NCBI GenBank assembly: GCA_943704495.1
Contig: CALSCR010001384.1
Location: forward strand, 1 to 58,974
Direction: 5' to 3'
DNA length: 58,974 nt
DNA from: Pigoraptor chileana
Lineage: Eukaryota; Opisthokonta; Filasterea
Below are positions 1-11,105 of the stretch, piece after piece. The notes under the pieces were generated by a model. The model worked only from the letters and a program-made list of their open reading frames with translations, was not told where the DNA came from and made no database searches. The position numbers and the translations under genes are program-made. Each line of letters starts with the position of its first letter. The stretch's first letter is position 1.

Positions 1-411
1 AGGACAAAAGACTTTGGTTCCACTACAGTTAGTAGGTGTCACAGCTGCATGCAGTCACATTGCGGCCGGCATGCGCGGATCAGGGACTCGGTGACCGGTG
101 TGACCAACCGGGTTTGATCTCCGGCTGAGCTGACAGTCCGGTTGCTTGTTGCCGTGCTTTCATGCCCGGCACAGGAATGGATATGGGCATCCAGTTGTGA
201 GGTGTCAGTTGCACAGAAGTGTCTACACACTGGCTCGGTGGCCGCCGGCCGCACGGCATATTAATAATAAAGTGCAGCCGGCCAATAATGGGTTTAATCT
301 GAGTCGAGAACCGGTTTTGCCGGCTAGTGTGCGATGGACATATATTTGGTGCAGTGCCCATTCTCATAAACCCTGACACGTGGTCGCTACGGCACCGATG
401 GTAGTCCAGGA
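1..411. other. CCGG-rich non-coding stretch downstream of CDC123
   Basis: No gene is recognisable here. The stretch is dense in CCGG/GCCGGC words (near 61-72, 120-145, 165-172, 240-255, 277-287 and 310-325) and contains GACAGTCCGGTT at about 132. The same word style returns at 45.7-47.7 kb, so this looks like a family of intergenic sequence rather than a decayed gene. Short open frames on both strands show no family resemblance. Confidence 0.5.
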
Positions 412-1773
412 CTACAGAAAAGTGCACTTTGACTCCAACACCCCGGCATGCGCCTTCTCCTCCGCTGGAATCCGTCCCAATGAAGACGATATTGATCCTG
501 TTGCCCGCGCTGTAGTTGTCAGAGTTGCGGCAGAAACATTCTTGCCCAAAACGGGAAGGAGATCGAGGGCGGACTGAAGCGCCGCCTGCGCCACCGCATT
601 TTCAATGAGAACATCCACCATGGGCCCCATGGACGGCAGCGGAACACGGTTCACTCGAAACTCCAATCCAAACTGTGATGACTCCCCGCGTAGCAAAGCA
701 TCGTCGTTTGTCCAATCAAAGAGCGCCGCACCCGTCGTACGGTGGAAAGGATTGAGCTCGATTACCCGCACTTGGCCATCCTTGAGCATGCAGAAGTCCA
801 CGACACAAGCGCTGTAGTCAGGCAACGTTGTTAAAACTTTGTCTGCGATATCCGGCGCAGCAGGGACGGAGCCATCATCACCATTACCTGGTCGATCCAT
901 AACCGAGCTATTCGCCGATCCATCCGCCGAGATTTTCAAAAGTAGCGGACGAACGTGAGCGACCCAATATGTGTCGATCGCTTCCATAATCTCCTTCTGT
1001 CTCGCACATACATTCGGCAGATACACATAGTGATTGTACTGGGACAGCGCCGTCAACGCGCCGTTATAAACGAACCCACGAAACTCGAAATCGGGATCCA
1101 GATCCGACTGCCATTCCCTTACGATGATTTCTGCGTTGTAGACCTCATGCGCTTCGAGCGCTTCAAGGAGGTCACGAAAAGCGCGCTCGCTTGTGCAGAG
1201 CAGACGCAGAGCATCCCGCCCACACACACAGCGCAGACTCGGAAACGAGCACGCAAAGACGCACTGGAGGCGCGCATTCGACTCATCATCGGGCGAAAGT
1301 ATCCTGTCGGCGTCCTTTAGAGCGTTTATAGCGGCATCCATCTCCGTGTGCAGTTGGGTAGGGTCGCAAAAAGCTGCATCCTTTGGGCTTCGGCTACTAA
1401 GTCGCACAAAGCAACCATTCATTTTAGCGGACGATATAATTTCATCCAAACGGCAAGATAGCGAGGAGAGCACGTCCAAATGCGTCTGTGTTGGTGGATG
1501 CGCACCACAGAAAAGACTCCGGTATTGAGCGACTATAGCCTCTGCGTCGGAACGACTTAGTGGCGTAAACCATGTTGGAAACGTAACAGACTTGAGGATG
1601 GGATACCAGACTTGTACATCGAATGGACTGAATTCTTTCCGCGTGGCCAGCTTCCACGCATGGTACGTATTCTCATTTCCGTTGGCGTTGTGTGCTGCCA
1701 CTGTGCTGTTGTTTGTTGTTGAGGCTGGCTCCGGCTCCTTGAGCCCGGGTGATTCGTCTGAGAGCGACGCCAT
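412..1773 (-). CDS. CDC123: CDC123/D123-family eIF2 assembly chaperone
   Basis: Single exon, 453 aa. D123-family ATP-grasp proteins bind eIF2-gamma and promote assembly of the eIF2 heterotrimer in the cytosol; this is family knowledge. Seen here: CFVRLSSRSPKDA at about 121-133, REW at 219 followed by DPDFEFRGF, SQYNHY at 244-249, a VVDF strand near 325, and the very characteristic IELNPFH at 338-344 with TGAALFDW after it. These are the family hallmarks, including the ATP/Mg-binding acidic residues. The start is the ATG at 1773, which has A at -3 and G at +4; the frame stays open five codons further but only from a GTG. The protein is about 100 aa longer than animal CDC123. The extra length is a low-complexity N-terminus and a roughly 95-residue C-terminal tail that ends in CTFL, a CaaX-like box. 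It shares a 536-bp divergent promoter region with the FBXO4-like gene. Confidence 0.95.
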   Translation of the reverse strand: MASLSDESPGLKEPEPASTTNNSTVAAHNANGNENTYHAWKLATRKEFSPFDVQVWYPILKSVTFPTWFTPLSRSDAEAIVAQYRSLFCGAHPPTQTHLDVLSSLSCRLDEIISSAKMNGCFVRLSSRSPKDAAFCDPTQLHTEMDAAINALKDADRILSPDDESNARLQCVFACSFPSLRCVCGRDALRLLCTSERAFRDLLEALEAHEVYNAEIIVREWQSDLDPDFEFRGFVYNGALTALSQYNHYVYLPNVCARQKEIMEAIDTYWVAHVRPLLLKISADGSANSSVMDRPGNGDDGSVPAAPDIADKVLTTLPDYSACVVDFCMLKDGQVRVIELNPFHRTTGAALFDWTNDDALLRGESSQFGLEFRVNRVPLPSMGPMVDVLIENAVAQAALQSALDLLPVLGKNVSAATLTTTARATGSISSSLGRIPAEEKAHAGVLESKCTFL

Positions 1774-2106
1774 AATTGCCCGATGCACGCGTTAATGGAA
1801 GCCACAGACAAGATTGTGAAGCAATAATTTAAAATGCTCACATTATTCAGCGAATTTACCAATTGCCGTAAAGTGATCTGTGGCGGTCGGTTGTGCGAGA
1901 TTTTCGTCGCTAATGAATTCGGCGAAGCTGAGACTGCTGACGTCATGAGGACTATATTTAGGTGGTAGCGGCATGACCATTTTGGGAACCACAATCCATT
2001 TTAGGCAATTTACCCTTGTCCATTTCGGGACGAACCGGTTTGACAAACAGCACAGCCACGTCCACACATGCCAAAGTGCCACCAGAATTCCACCACGCCG
2101 GCATAT

Positions 2107-2172
<66 letters not shown>

Positions 2173-2309
2173 TCAAACACACACACACACACACTTGTTT
2201 GTATATAAGGCAAGCATATGAAAGGTAACACAAAGTCGACTATCGACGGTATCGTCTGAACAATTGGGTAACAAGCTTTAACTTAGCCCTGTCATTTCCA
2301 TCACACGTC
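1774..2309. promoter_or_regulatory. Divergent promoter region of CDC123 and FBXO4-like genes
   Basis: Intergenic space between two head-to-head starts. It contains one perfect CRE palindrome TGACGTCA at 1938-1945 and a long (CA)n tract (about 2113-2168) with a shorter one just downstream. No clear TATA box is placed for either gene. The CRE assignment is by consensus only. Confidence 0.45.
2112..2193. repeat. (CA)n microsatellite, interrupted
   Basis: About 28 CA units are followed by an interrupted second block. Frames through it read as poly-His/Thr or poly-Val/Cys and are not genes. Confidence 0.97.
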
Positions 2310-3884
2310 ATGGCTTCCGTGCTTGCTGATCGCCTCGTCACTGCCTTTGTATTCGGTGCGAACAATATGTGTAACGTCAGCGACTTTTCTGGGTTTGGAG
2401 ATGCCCAGGATGATTTGGTAGTTGGCAACTCCTCACACGACAACAATCGCACTATGTCGTTTTTTGACTGCCTTCCGGTGAGTGGCTCTCAATTGTCCCT
2501 ATTATGTGGGCAGTTAGAATGTCTGAGACGTTTGTGTGGGAAATCTCTCGTTAATAACGACTCCCTTACGCAAGTCAATAACGACCTCAAACTCATTGCA
2601 CAGGCCGAAATCAAGTGGCAAATCTTTTCGATGCTGGACTACAAAAGCGCTCTGAATGCATCCGCTGCCTGTCGTGAGTGGCATTACTTTTTCCGCGACG
2701 AGCTCCTTTGGACTGCCATGAACCGCCGGGATGCGCAAGCATGGCGTGTGTTCGGTAATGGATCCTCACGGCGGACTCCTGACGCGGACGCTTCATCGTG
2801 GACACTGCGGCATAGGTGAGTTGCCAACTATATGAACAAAAGCTTGGGAAGTGGAATTAGTTGGATCAAATTATAATCAATTTATACTTACTGTTTTTTT
2901 TGCATTCAATAAATTTTAACAGGTATCTCGTGTCCGCCCATATGAATGCGACGGCTCGACAGGGAAACATGTGGACGGCGCGTCCCCCGGCAAGTGTCTG
3001 GACTCGAGGTGCTGCCGAGATCGCCCGGTGGCTGCCACCCAAGGTCAGCGCCGCCATTGGCACGACGGGAAAGGGGAACAAGCGCACAATGCTTGCATTT
3101 GGTCCCGCTCTCGATTCGTCTGCACAGCACATTGTTCGCGACGTGATGTGGGGAAAGCACAGTCCATATGTCGCGAGCGGCCTGTCGCAGGGAATGAATG
3201 GTACGTTGTGTCGTGTTCTTTGCAGATCTGTACTCATGTGCCCGGCTCTTGTATAACTATCGTGACCGAATCAGGCACATTATATTGACGATCATTTCCA
3301 CTGGTTTTCTCGTGTCCCCTCAATCAACAAACAACAAATTACCAGGCGTATGTGCCGGTGTTCTTCTTGGTCGCCGCGATGATCCCAAGCGTGAGGCGAT
3401 CATTAGCTTCATGGCCCTCTACACTTCAACTCAATCCAATCGCGAACAGTATCTCAACGGGAACGACCCTGTGCCCACTATCCCAACGCCAGCAAGCACA
3501 CTCAGCGCCTCAGATGCTGATGCACACGCAGGATCACTTCGCAACCGCATACTTGGATCTCGTGCGGAACAAACCATGAAGACAGTTGGCGCGACGCTTG
3601 ATGTACTCGTCTATCTGTGCGATCTGGATGTTGGTACAGATGCGCTTCGTGCGGAGAGTAGTCTGATGGAGCTCTCGGCCATGCTTGTGCGTGCACGTCC
3701 GACAACAAAGCTGCTTGTGCTCCTCTGCAATGACCGATTGGACATGAACGCCAGTGCCGAACAAGCCGCACACGCAATGCATCTCGACACTGTTTGCGGG
3801 GCTCGACCGTGGCTGTGCGCGACGGTCAACGCAGCGACATTGGAAGGCGTGCAAATGGCGTTCGAGTGGGCACTTTTGAATTGA
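2310..3884 (+). CDS. FBXO4-like F-box protein
   Basis: Three coding exons, 2310-2815, 2923-3200 and 3346-3884, give 440 aa with consistent phases (2, then 1). An F-box lies at about 93-135 (KLIAQAEIKWQIFSMLD, then the ACREWHYFF segment). The C-terminal half (about 230-440) resembles the atypical small-GTPase-like domain of FBXO4: a GPALD segment, a VLLGRRDDPKREAI strand, VGATLDVLVYLCDLDV, and near the end RPWLCATVNAATLEGVQMAF, comparable to the RPWLVQDT/LEGFLNGIEW region of animal FBXO4. FBXO4 is the substrate adaptor of an SCF ubiquitin ligase and dimerises through this domain; I infer the same role here. The N-terminal 90 residues are unrelated low-similarity sequence. Assignment to FBXO4 rests on recalled alignment, not a search. 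Confidence 0.8.
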
Positions 3885-4284
3885 GTCTAGCGCGTGCGTG
3901 CGTTTGTGAGCGTAAGCAATTGAGTGCACTTATACCAACAACAGAACTGAATGACACAAACTGAAAGAATAATTTTATAATTTATTGCACAGTTCAAAAC
4001 AAAGGCATCAGCAAACATTCCAAATTTCATTTGTCATACGTGTTGAACAAACCTGCATTGAGAGGAGAGGAAATACATGGTAAGACTCACAACAACCGAA
4101 AACAGCGAGAATGTAAAGAAATCTTTGCGGAAGGACGGAAAATGTGTTCAGTTTTAAAAAGCTCGGTTTTTTATCCACACGGTTTTTTCAGGTGAAGAAA
4201 TTCTATTGTATTACATCACTACAAATCCGTAGTCCACCACAAAAACACCTTTCGAATGTACACAGACACCAACCTTCAGGGATC

Positions 4285-4336
4285 CTCGAGAATGTAGGAT
4301 TCAAGTCAGTGTCGTAGGCGCTGTGCCCATAGAGAA
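4285..4336 (+). repeat. Dispersed ~50-bp repeat, copy A (intergenic)
   Basis: Contains GTAGGATTCAAGTCAGTG followed by TAGGCGCTGTGCCCAT and an AGAGAAAAG tail. This copy best defines the family start. It is the only strong copy outside a gene. Confidence 0.6.
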
Positions 4337-5108
4337 AAGAAACAACTTGCCATGCACACAAGCCGCGTCATGACCTATGAGAAAACCACCAACAAAAAAA
4401 CCGTCAAAAAATAATTAATAACAGACACTTGAGTGAGCAGGGGAAAATGCCCAAACACGTCGGGCGACAGGTGCGATGCGTCAGACATTTTGTTATCCTC
4501 AACAAAAATTAGGATAGAGCTAATATAATTTTTCTTAATCACGCGCGTCACCCAGTCAAATAGACACGTGCACATGAGAAAGTGTGAAAAACACCGACCT
4601 TGAGCGCTTGTGTGTCTGGGTTGCGAGACGTGCAACAAACCAGCGATTCTCATTCAAATCAGGTCGGTCAACCTATACAACAGACCACAAAAATTGGATA
4701 TAAAGAAAAAGGAGATTAGCTGAAGTGTTTCGCGAAAATGGGCAAAATGCATATCAAAACACATAGTCTGTGGGCGGTTGTTCTCAGCAACATTGTCTCC
4801 GCATTGTGAATCAGAAGAACGAAAGTTATTATGAATTTGAAATTTGTCTCATCTTCGAACACCAACCACAAGTAAATAAACAACACGACAAAACACAATT
4901 TCAAACAGTGCAAAACCAAACCACAAAAAAACCAAAACGTACCGTCTATCGTTTTTCAAACTTTCAATCATTTACGACCACATCTTAAGATTGTCACTGA
5001 TCCCCTTTATATAGTTGTGTCGTCGGCCACGGCCCACGCCGTCGAGCACATGGCGTGTGTGTGCGCAATCAGTTTGTAGCGATACCTCGTAAACATCTAT
5101 CCTCTTGC

Positions 5109-5126
5109 CACGTGACCTTGCACGTG
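5109..5126. promoter_or_regulatory. Paired CACGTG boxes upstream of CDK5RAP1-like gene
   Basis: CACGTG at 5109-5114 and again at 5121-5126, about 270 bp upstream of the ATG at 5392. CACGTG is the palindromic E-box/G-box bound by bHLH-type factors. Its repeated appearance upstream of genes in this window makes regulation plausible but unproven. Confidence 0.4.
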
Positions 5127-5391
5127 ATCCACCACTTCGGCACGAATTGTGCTCTCAGCGAAACGGCCCTTTTTTGAAAAAAGTATATACGTCTTTTCTT
5201 CGTTCACTGAATCACAATTACAGATGCCGCGCAAGTGACGTTACCAAGATGCACCGTATAGCGGTATGTTTTGTTATTGCAGAACGAGTTTACTGAATTC
5301 GCAAATTGAATTTTCATTGATGTCACTTTCTTTACGATTTTTTTTTAATTGTTCTCTGCTGTCTCATTGCATCCACCACTTGGCTCTCTGA

Positions 5392-8300
5392 ATGCAAACA
5401 TGCAAGCAACAGGCACTATCTCGGCTTCGGCTGAATATTACACTCGGCGCGCGGGCATTGCACTCTACCTCTGTGCTTGGACATGTGGACGGCCGATGCG
5501 GTGGAACAGCCCAAGAGGATGCACCAACGGCGAAGGCAACGGCGTCTGCGCATCCGTTCAACCCTGTGAAAACAGTTATACCAAACGATGGGAAAACAAT
5601 CGAAGACTTTCTGCGAAATTCGCGAGTGAGTAGTAATGAGACGGACGATGGCAGGACAGCCATGTCAGTTGTTGACAGTCGGAATACCTTCATCCCGTAT
5701 GTTACGCGAGAGACTGTTGCCGGGCGGGGCAGGAAAGGTGTGTGTCACATGTGCTCTTGCTGTGTGTGCGTGTGTTGTGTCTTTGTGTGTGCATGCTTCA
5801 TATGCTTTCGCGTGTTCGCTGACCCCGTGTGTATAGTTAAAAGCCTTATGGTCGGTATGTCGGTATGCTGACGTGTCTTCCTTTACATAATGCTTTTTTC
5901 TGTCATGTCTTTTCTGTTACAGTCTTCTTTGAAACGTACGGATGCCAGATGAATGAGAACGATACTGAGATTGTGTGGTCCATTATGGAGAGCAATGGAT
6001 TTGCGAGAACGGTGGAACTCGGAGAGGTTGGTTTATTGTGTGGACAATGTGTCCGTTGGGCTGTCGCCTCTGCTTCACACTGAGTCGGATATGACCAACA
6101 CACTTGTCATACTTCAGATGGTGCTGTTATTTGTCTTTGCGTTGGTTGTGTTATGCATTGTGTTAGTTGTCTGTGTATGGCCTTGGTTTGTCTTTGAAAA
6201 TGACTGTCTCGTTTTTACCAAATCCAACCTTTCCTAACTTCCACACGCACGTGAGACCATGCTTGTTTTTATTTAGTCTGTCTTTCCCACATATCTGATC
6301 TGGGAATCCTCCTTTGTATCTCGCACAGGCGGACGTCGTTCTCGTCATGACGTGTGCCATTCGTGACAACGCCGAGAAAAAGATCTGGGCTCGCCTCGAT
6401 TTTTTTCGCTCTCTTAAGCGAAAGAGATCCAAGAAGCAGCCGCCGCTGACCGTCGGTGTCCTCGGTGCGTCCAACTAGTAACTAGTATCTGAATCGTATA
6501 TTTTCGCACGTGTAGATGTGTCGCATGTAAGTTGTGTTCCTGTGTTTGCCTTGCGATCGTATGTCCCGTGTGTTTTTGCTGTTTTCCCGAACCCGGCTCT
6601 TTATTGTAACCCTTTGCCTTTTCAGCTTCCGTTTACTTTGTTACTTTTGATGGTCACAGCTCTTAACACGATCGCCTACTCACACAACACACGCTTGTGG
6701 AGCATGTCATGTGTGTTCTTTCTTCACGTTTGGTCTGTTTTCCCTCGTGGGAGCAGTGCAACTCACAACTCACTCTCTCCCCCTCCCTCCTTATCCCATG
6801 AAATATTTGGTGTTCAGGATGCATGGCCGAACGCCTAAAAACAAAGCTCCTGGAAACAGACAAGATGGTTGACGTTGTGGCTGGTCCCGACGCATATAAA
6901 GACCTTCCTCGCTTGCTACACGTGGTGGAGTCGGGAAAGAAGGCCGGTGTGTGCAAACTGTGCTGAGGTTGTGTTGTTAACATTATTATGATGTGCACTC
7001 CGTGGCTTATGATTCGGGTGAATTGCCTAACCATAACTCTCTGCAACAAACCACTTGTGTTTTATGAGTGCTCTGCTTGTTTTGGTGTTGGTTGCTATTT
7101 GTGAGGGGATATAGCCCTTGTGCGGCCATTCATAATTGGACTTACCCCTACTTGTTTTTCTGCCTTTCATTTTTTGTTGTTATTGTACAAATACTAATCG
7201 ATTTTTTTATTTATTGTTAACTTGATTTGGCCATCGCATTTGTACATTTGTGTTTGTTTTGCAGCAAATGTATTGCTGTCCCTCGAGGAAACCTATGCAG
7301 ACGTCATACCCGTTCGTCTTGACAAAGACAGTCTTGCGGCATATGTGTGAGTACATTTGATAATTCTGGCTTGCGGTGTGTATGCGTGCATGTGTGAGTG
7401 CATGCATGTGTGTGTTTGCAGCTGAATGTGTTGTGATGTCTCCGTTCATACCAACAACTCTCATTATTCCTCCCTGCTCTTTCAATCATCTTGACGTGCG
7501 TGCGCCGGCTGTCTGCAAATGAATGGCAAAACACACTGGTGTTCCCCAGGTCAATCATGCGTGGCTGTGACAACATGTGCAGCTTTTGCATCGTCCCGTT
7601 CACTCGCGGACGAGAACGCAGTCGCCCAGTCCCTTCAATCCTGGACGAAGTGCGACACCTCTCTGATCAGGTCCGGTGCTGCTTGTCGATGTATTGTGTG
7701 TGTTCGTGAGAGCGTTAGCGGGGGGAGGGGGGGGGGGGGGGAACTGTGTGTGGGTGTGCGCCTGTGTTGTTGTATAAGTGGTTGTGAAAGTGTGAAAGAG
7801 AAGCCACAGGAGGACACTACCTCTGAACCGATACTGCGTTACGTGTTCTCATAACACTCTTTGGGTAGAGCTGCGGCTAGTTAAGTTACTAACGCGATCA
7901 TGGCGATCGTGTTGTTTCTATACACACACACGCACACACATTCACACATATTCACACACCTTGCACGCACATACACATCCACGCCTCCGCGCACGACACT
8001 GTGCAACGGCAGGGCGTCAAGGAAATCATGCTTCTTGGCCAAAACGTGAACAGCTATCGCGACCGATCAGGCGAAGACGTCGAGTCTGTTGCCATCGTAG
8101 CGGATGACTTGTCTGCCCCTGGCGATGGTGATACGGTGGCTCCAACAATGAGTCGAGGGTTCAAAACAATATACAAGGAGAAGTCGGGTGGTCTCTTGTT
8201 TGCAGATCTCATCGATAAGGTTCGTCATGCCTCTATATTCTGTTTTTGTTTTGTGTTATGGTTTTGTGTTTCGATTGTGCGGACACGGCGCAATTTTCCT

Positions 8301-10260
8301 GTAAAGCGTCTGGAAGTGGCGTATGGAAGTGCACTGTTTTTTTCAGTCTGTTGGTGATATTCAAACTCTCAGGAGTATGTTAGCTTATTGTATGTCTGTA
8401 TGCAATTGTCTGTCAGTGGGCTTCCTCTTGTGTATGCGTGGGTTTATTGTTGGAAATGTGCAGGTGCCAATTCACATTTGGCGTTATTTAAGGCTGTTTG
8501 AATCACACAATCTCCACATTGGTCTCGCGAATTTGCCCGCATTATTCTCCTCCGTTTATTATTACTTTCATTCTCTATCTTTACTGAGCGACGACTGTTC
8601 TCTATCTTAACCGTGTCATAACTGTGTCAAAATCGGGTTTGTGTGCTCTCGTCTGCGTCCCCCACATGACACACGTGACACAGGTGTCACTGGTGAACCC
8701 GGATATTCGAATACGCTTCACATCGCCGCATCCAAAGGACTTTCCAGACGATGTGAGTGGCGCTCGTGTTGCGATTTTTTGAATTCAAATGTTGGTGTGT
8801 AATATGCTTATCCCCCCTTTCGAATCTTTTCGTCGTCTTCACAGCTGCTGCACTTGGTGCGGGAGAGATCCAACATCTGCAAGCAAATTCACCTTCCCGC
8901 ACAGTCTGGAAGCACGACAGTGCTCGAAAGAATGCGCCGCGGTTACTCACGAGAGGCGTATCTCGACCTTGTCGCCCACATTCGCTCGATCTTGCCTGGT
9001 ATGGTTTGTGCTGTTCTCCCACTTTGTACATCATGTCTCGACCTCTTTGGCTGGGGCATCAAAACGAATCTCACATTAATTGTGTCAGATGCTCTGAACT
9101 GTTACCTTTCACGAACATATCCGCTGTTAGTTTATTCAATTTTCTCACCGTTTCACGCTTTTGCTGTTTTGCAGACGTATGCCTGAGCAGCGACTTTATC
9201 ATGGGATTTTGTGGCGAGACGCACGACGAATATTTGGATACTCTGAGCCTTGTGGAGGCCGTCGGGTTCGAAAAGGCATATATGTTTGCCTATAGCATGC
9301 GCGAGGTGAGTGTGATCAATTATGTGCTGAATAATAGGGAGAAGCTGTTACTGTACCTTGCCTATATGGCCCGCCTATTTGTTCATTAGTTTAAGAGCTA
9401 AGTGGCATTATAGCCGTCATGTGACTGTTCTAGCACAATCCGCAAACCGAGTGTCGAGTAGTCTGGCAATGATCGTACATTGACTGTGAAATTGACCGAT
9501 GCCATTTGTGTTTTTGGTGCTGTGCATATAAATGCCTGCCTGTCTGTCATTGCCTTTTTTATCTTCCGTGTGCAGAAAACCCACGCCCACCGCAGGATGG
9601 TGGACGACGTCCCAGAGGATGTGAAGGGAGCCCGTCTTGCATCGCTTGTGGAGACATTCCACCGCGCCGCAAAGGCCCGCCTCGCGCGCTTTGTGGGCTC
9701 GACACAGCTCGTTCTTATTGACAAGGTATTACGCAGGCTCGGTTGTTTGTTGTTGTTATTGTTGTTGTTGTGTAAAGTTGACCTCGATTGTTTGTTTTGT
9801 TATTCGAGGAATCAGTTTTGCCTGGATAGATACACGTCATATAATTCACGTTTCCGTCACTTTACCCTCACTACTGTCCGCAACGACTTTGATCTGTTTT
9901 GCCCGTGGTTGTGTTGTGCGTGCGCTTCTCCTCATCATTATTGCGTCCACCTTCATCCACATTCCATTAAAACAGGTGAATCAACGCAATGAAAATCAGC
10001 TTGTTGGACGCACCGACGGCAATGTCGCTCTCTCGTTTCCTCGTACGCCCGTGCCGTGCGCGCTTACTGGTGCGTCGGGCATCGATCTGAAGGCCGGTGA
10101 TTTTGTTGAGGTGTTCGTGGCTTCGGCAACGTCGGCGTCACTTTCCGGCAATGCGTTGCGGAGAACGTCCCTCTCCGTGCACGCGAAGGCAACCCAGCCA
10201 CATGTGGATAACCCGCTGTTAATGGAGCATGACCGGGCAAGTGTGTCTGTTGTTGTGTGA
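5392..10260 (+). CDS. CDK5RAP1: CDK5RAP1-type tRNA methylthiotransferase (radical SAM)
   Basis: Twelve coding exons: 5392-5737, 5923-6026, 6329-6464, 6818-6946, 7265-7346, 7550-7670, 8013-8219, 8684-8752, 8845-8998, 9175-9305, 9576-9725, 9976-10260. They give 637 aa with every junction in phase. The family adds the 2-methylthio group to i6A37 of tRNAs, mainly in mitochondria. The N-terminal UPF0004 domain has its three cluster cysteines (C123 in ETYGCQMN, C159 in MTCAIRD, C197 in LGCMAERLK). The radical-SAM CxxxCxxC is C272/C276/C279 in [50 protein letters not shown] and FIMGFCGET follow. The last exon encodes the TRAM domain. The Arg/Ser-rich N-terminus with no early acidic residues looks like a mitochondrial presequence. 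An in-frame TGA directly precedes the chosen ATG. There is an acidic, low-complexity insertion near 310-345. Confidence 0.95.
6038..6092 (-). repeat. Dispersed ~50-bp repeat, diverged copy in CDK5RAP1 intron 2
   Basis: Reads TGTGGA, GTCC, then CACACTGAGTCGGATA in the transcript sense, which is a diverged match to the family consensus. Orientation relative to the gene matches the other intronic copies. Confidence 0.35.
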
Positions 10261-11105
10261 GGAGTGTGTGAGGAGTGTGTCGGTGTATGTGAACAGAGCA
10301 TGCGTGGGGCAGTTGACAGAGTGAACGGTTCGGTTGCCGCTGGACGGCCGGTGGCCTGGCGCACTTTTAAACTTGCCGATGGAATTCGGTTGATAATTGT
10401 TGGCTGAATATATATATATTATCATGTTGAATGACATGTTTATGCGTCTATCAAAGTGGTTAGCTGTATTCGCCGAATACATCCTCGTCATAGCGGTACT
10501 TAGCGTGATATAGAACAGTCGGTACCCCACAAGTAATGACTGGACCCAAATTCTATTCTATTTTTTATAGTACTGACTACCACATGGGGCAGTGATTTTC
10601 CAACGGAACCGGTATAGCATGCACCCAACCAAAAGCCGGCAAAAGTAAGGGAACAGAGTGCTGGATTCATTGCAAAAACGCTACAAACAAAAAGAAATGA
10701 ACAATATGTACCGATACGATAAAGACGATGAAAAGGATACCGACACCACATCTTGCGTGACGACGGCGAAGGTGCTGTTTAGCAGCCAATGAAGCAGACG
10801 CACTCCGACCAACCACTACTGACAACCACGCAGACGAGGGTCGACCTCAAGGGTTCGTGGCTCACATGGGGCACGAACACAATATCCACAGTGGAGGAGA
10901 GGAAAAAAGGGGCACAGCGAGTGCCCGGATGACACTCACAATGTACGTCAGAAAAATTGCCAAACGAAAAAAAGCATCTCCCAGATTGACGATAATGAGG
11001 GGTGAGGGGGAGGTGGGGGATAATACCCAAATAAGCAGAAGCGAAAAACCACGAGAAAAGCGGGATTGTGACACGACACGGTAAACATCAAGACCATTCG
11101 CCGCA
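10261..11105. other. Intergenic region between convergent genes
   Basis: 845 bp between the 3' ends of the CDK5RAP1-like gene and the cysteine-rich membrane protein gene. It includes a short (AT)n at about 10408-10420 and an ACCGGTATAGCATGC stretch near 10611. I see no gene. Confidence 0.5.

Larger units (their letters stand above)
3885..5391. other. A/T-rich intergenic region with one copy of the ~50-bp repeat
   Basis: 1.5 kb between two plus-strand genes. It holds copy A of the dispersed repeat (4285-4336) and two CACGTG boxes 12 bp apart (5109-5114, 5121-5126) upstream of the CDK5RAP1 gene. On the minus strand, a short frame starting MSDASHLSPDVFGHF (about 4489-4430) ends near a possible splice donor. 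I could not find a partner exon and do not call it a gene. Confidence 0.4.

Noticed and set aside
2010-2233. Open frames of poly-His/Thr or poly-Val/Cys through CA/TG tracts here and at about 28.8, 30.4, 37.1, 42.1 and 58.9 kb
   Set aside because: Dinucleotide repeats stay open in all frames; no start context, family similarity or splice logic supports them.
3229-3282. Further weak matches to the ~50-bp element (FBXO4-like intron 2, SDR2 intron 6 at about 21429-21492, PKD-like introns at about 54850-54880 and 56808-56860, CNOT3 intron 2 at about 28981-29030)
   Set aside because: Similarity is limited to parts of the consensus and I was searching in the expected orientation, so they cannot be counted as evidence without a statistical scan.
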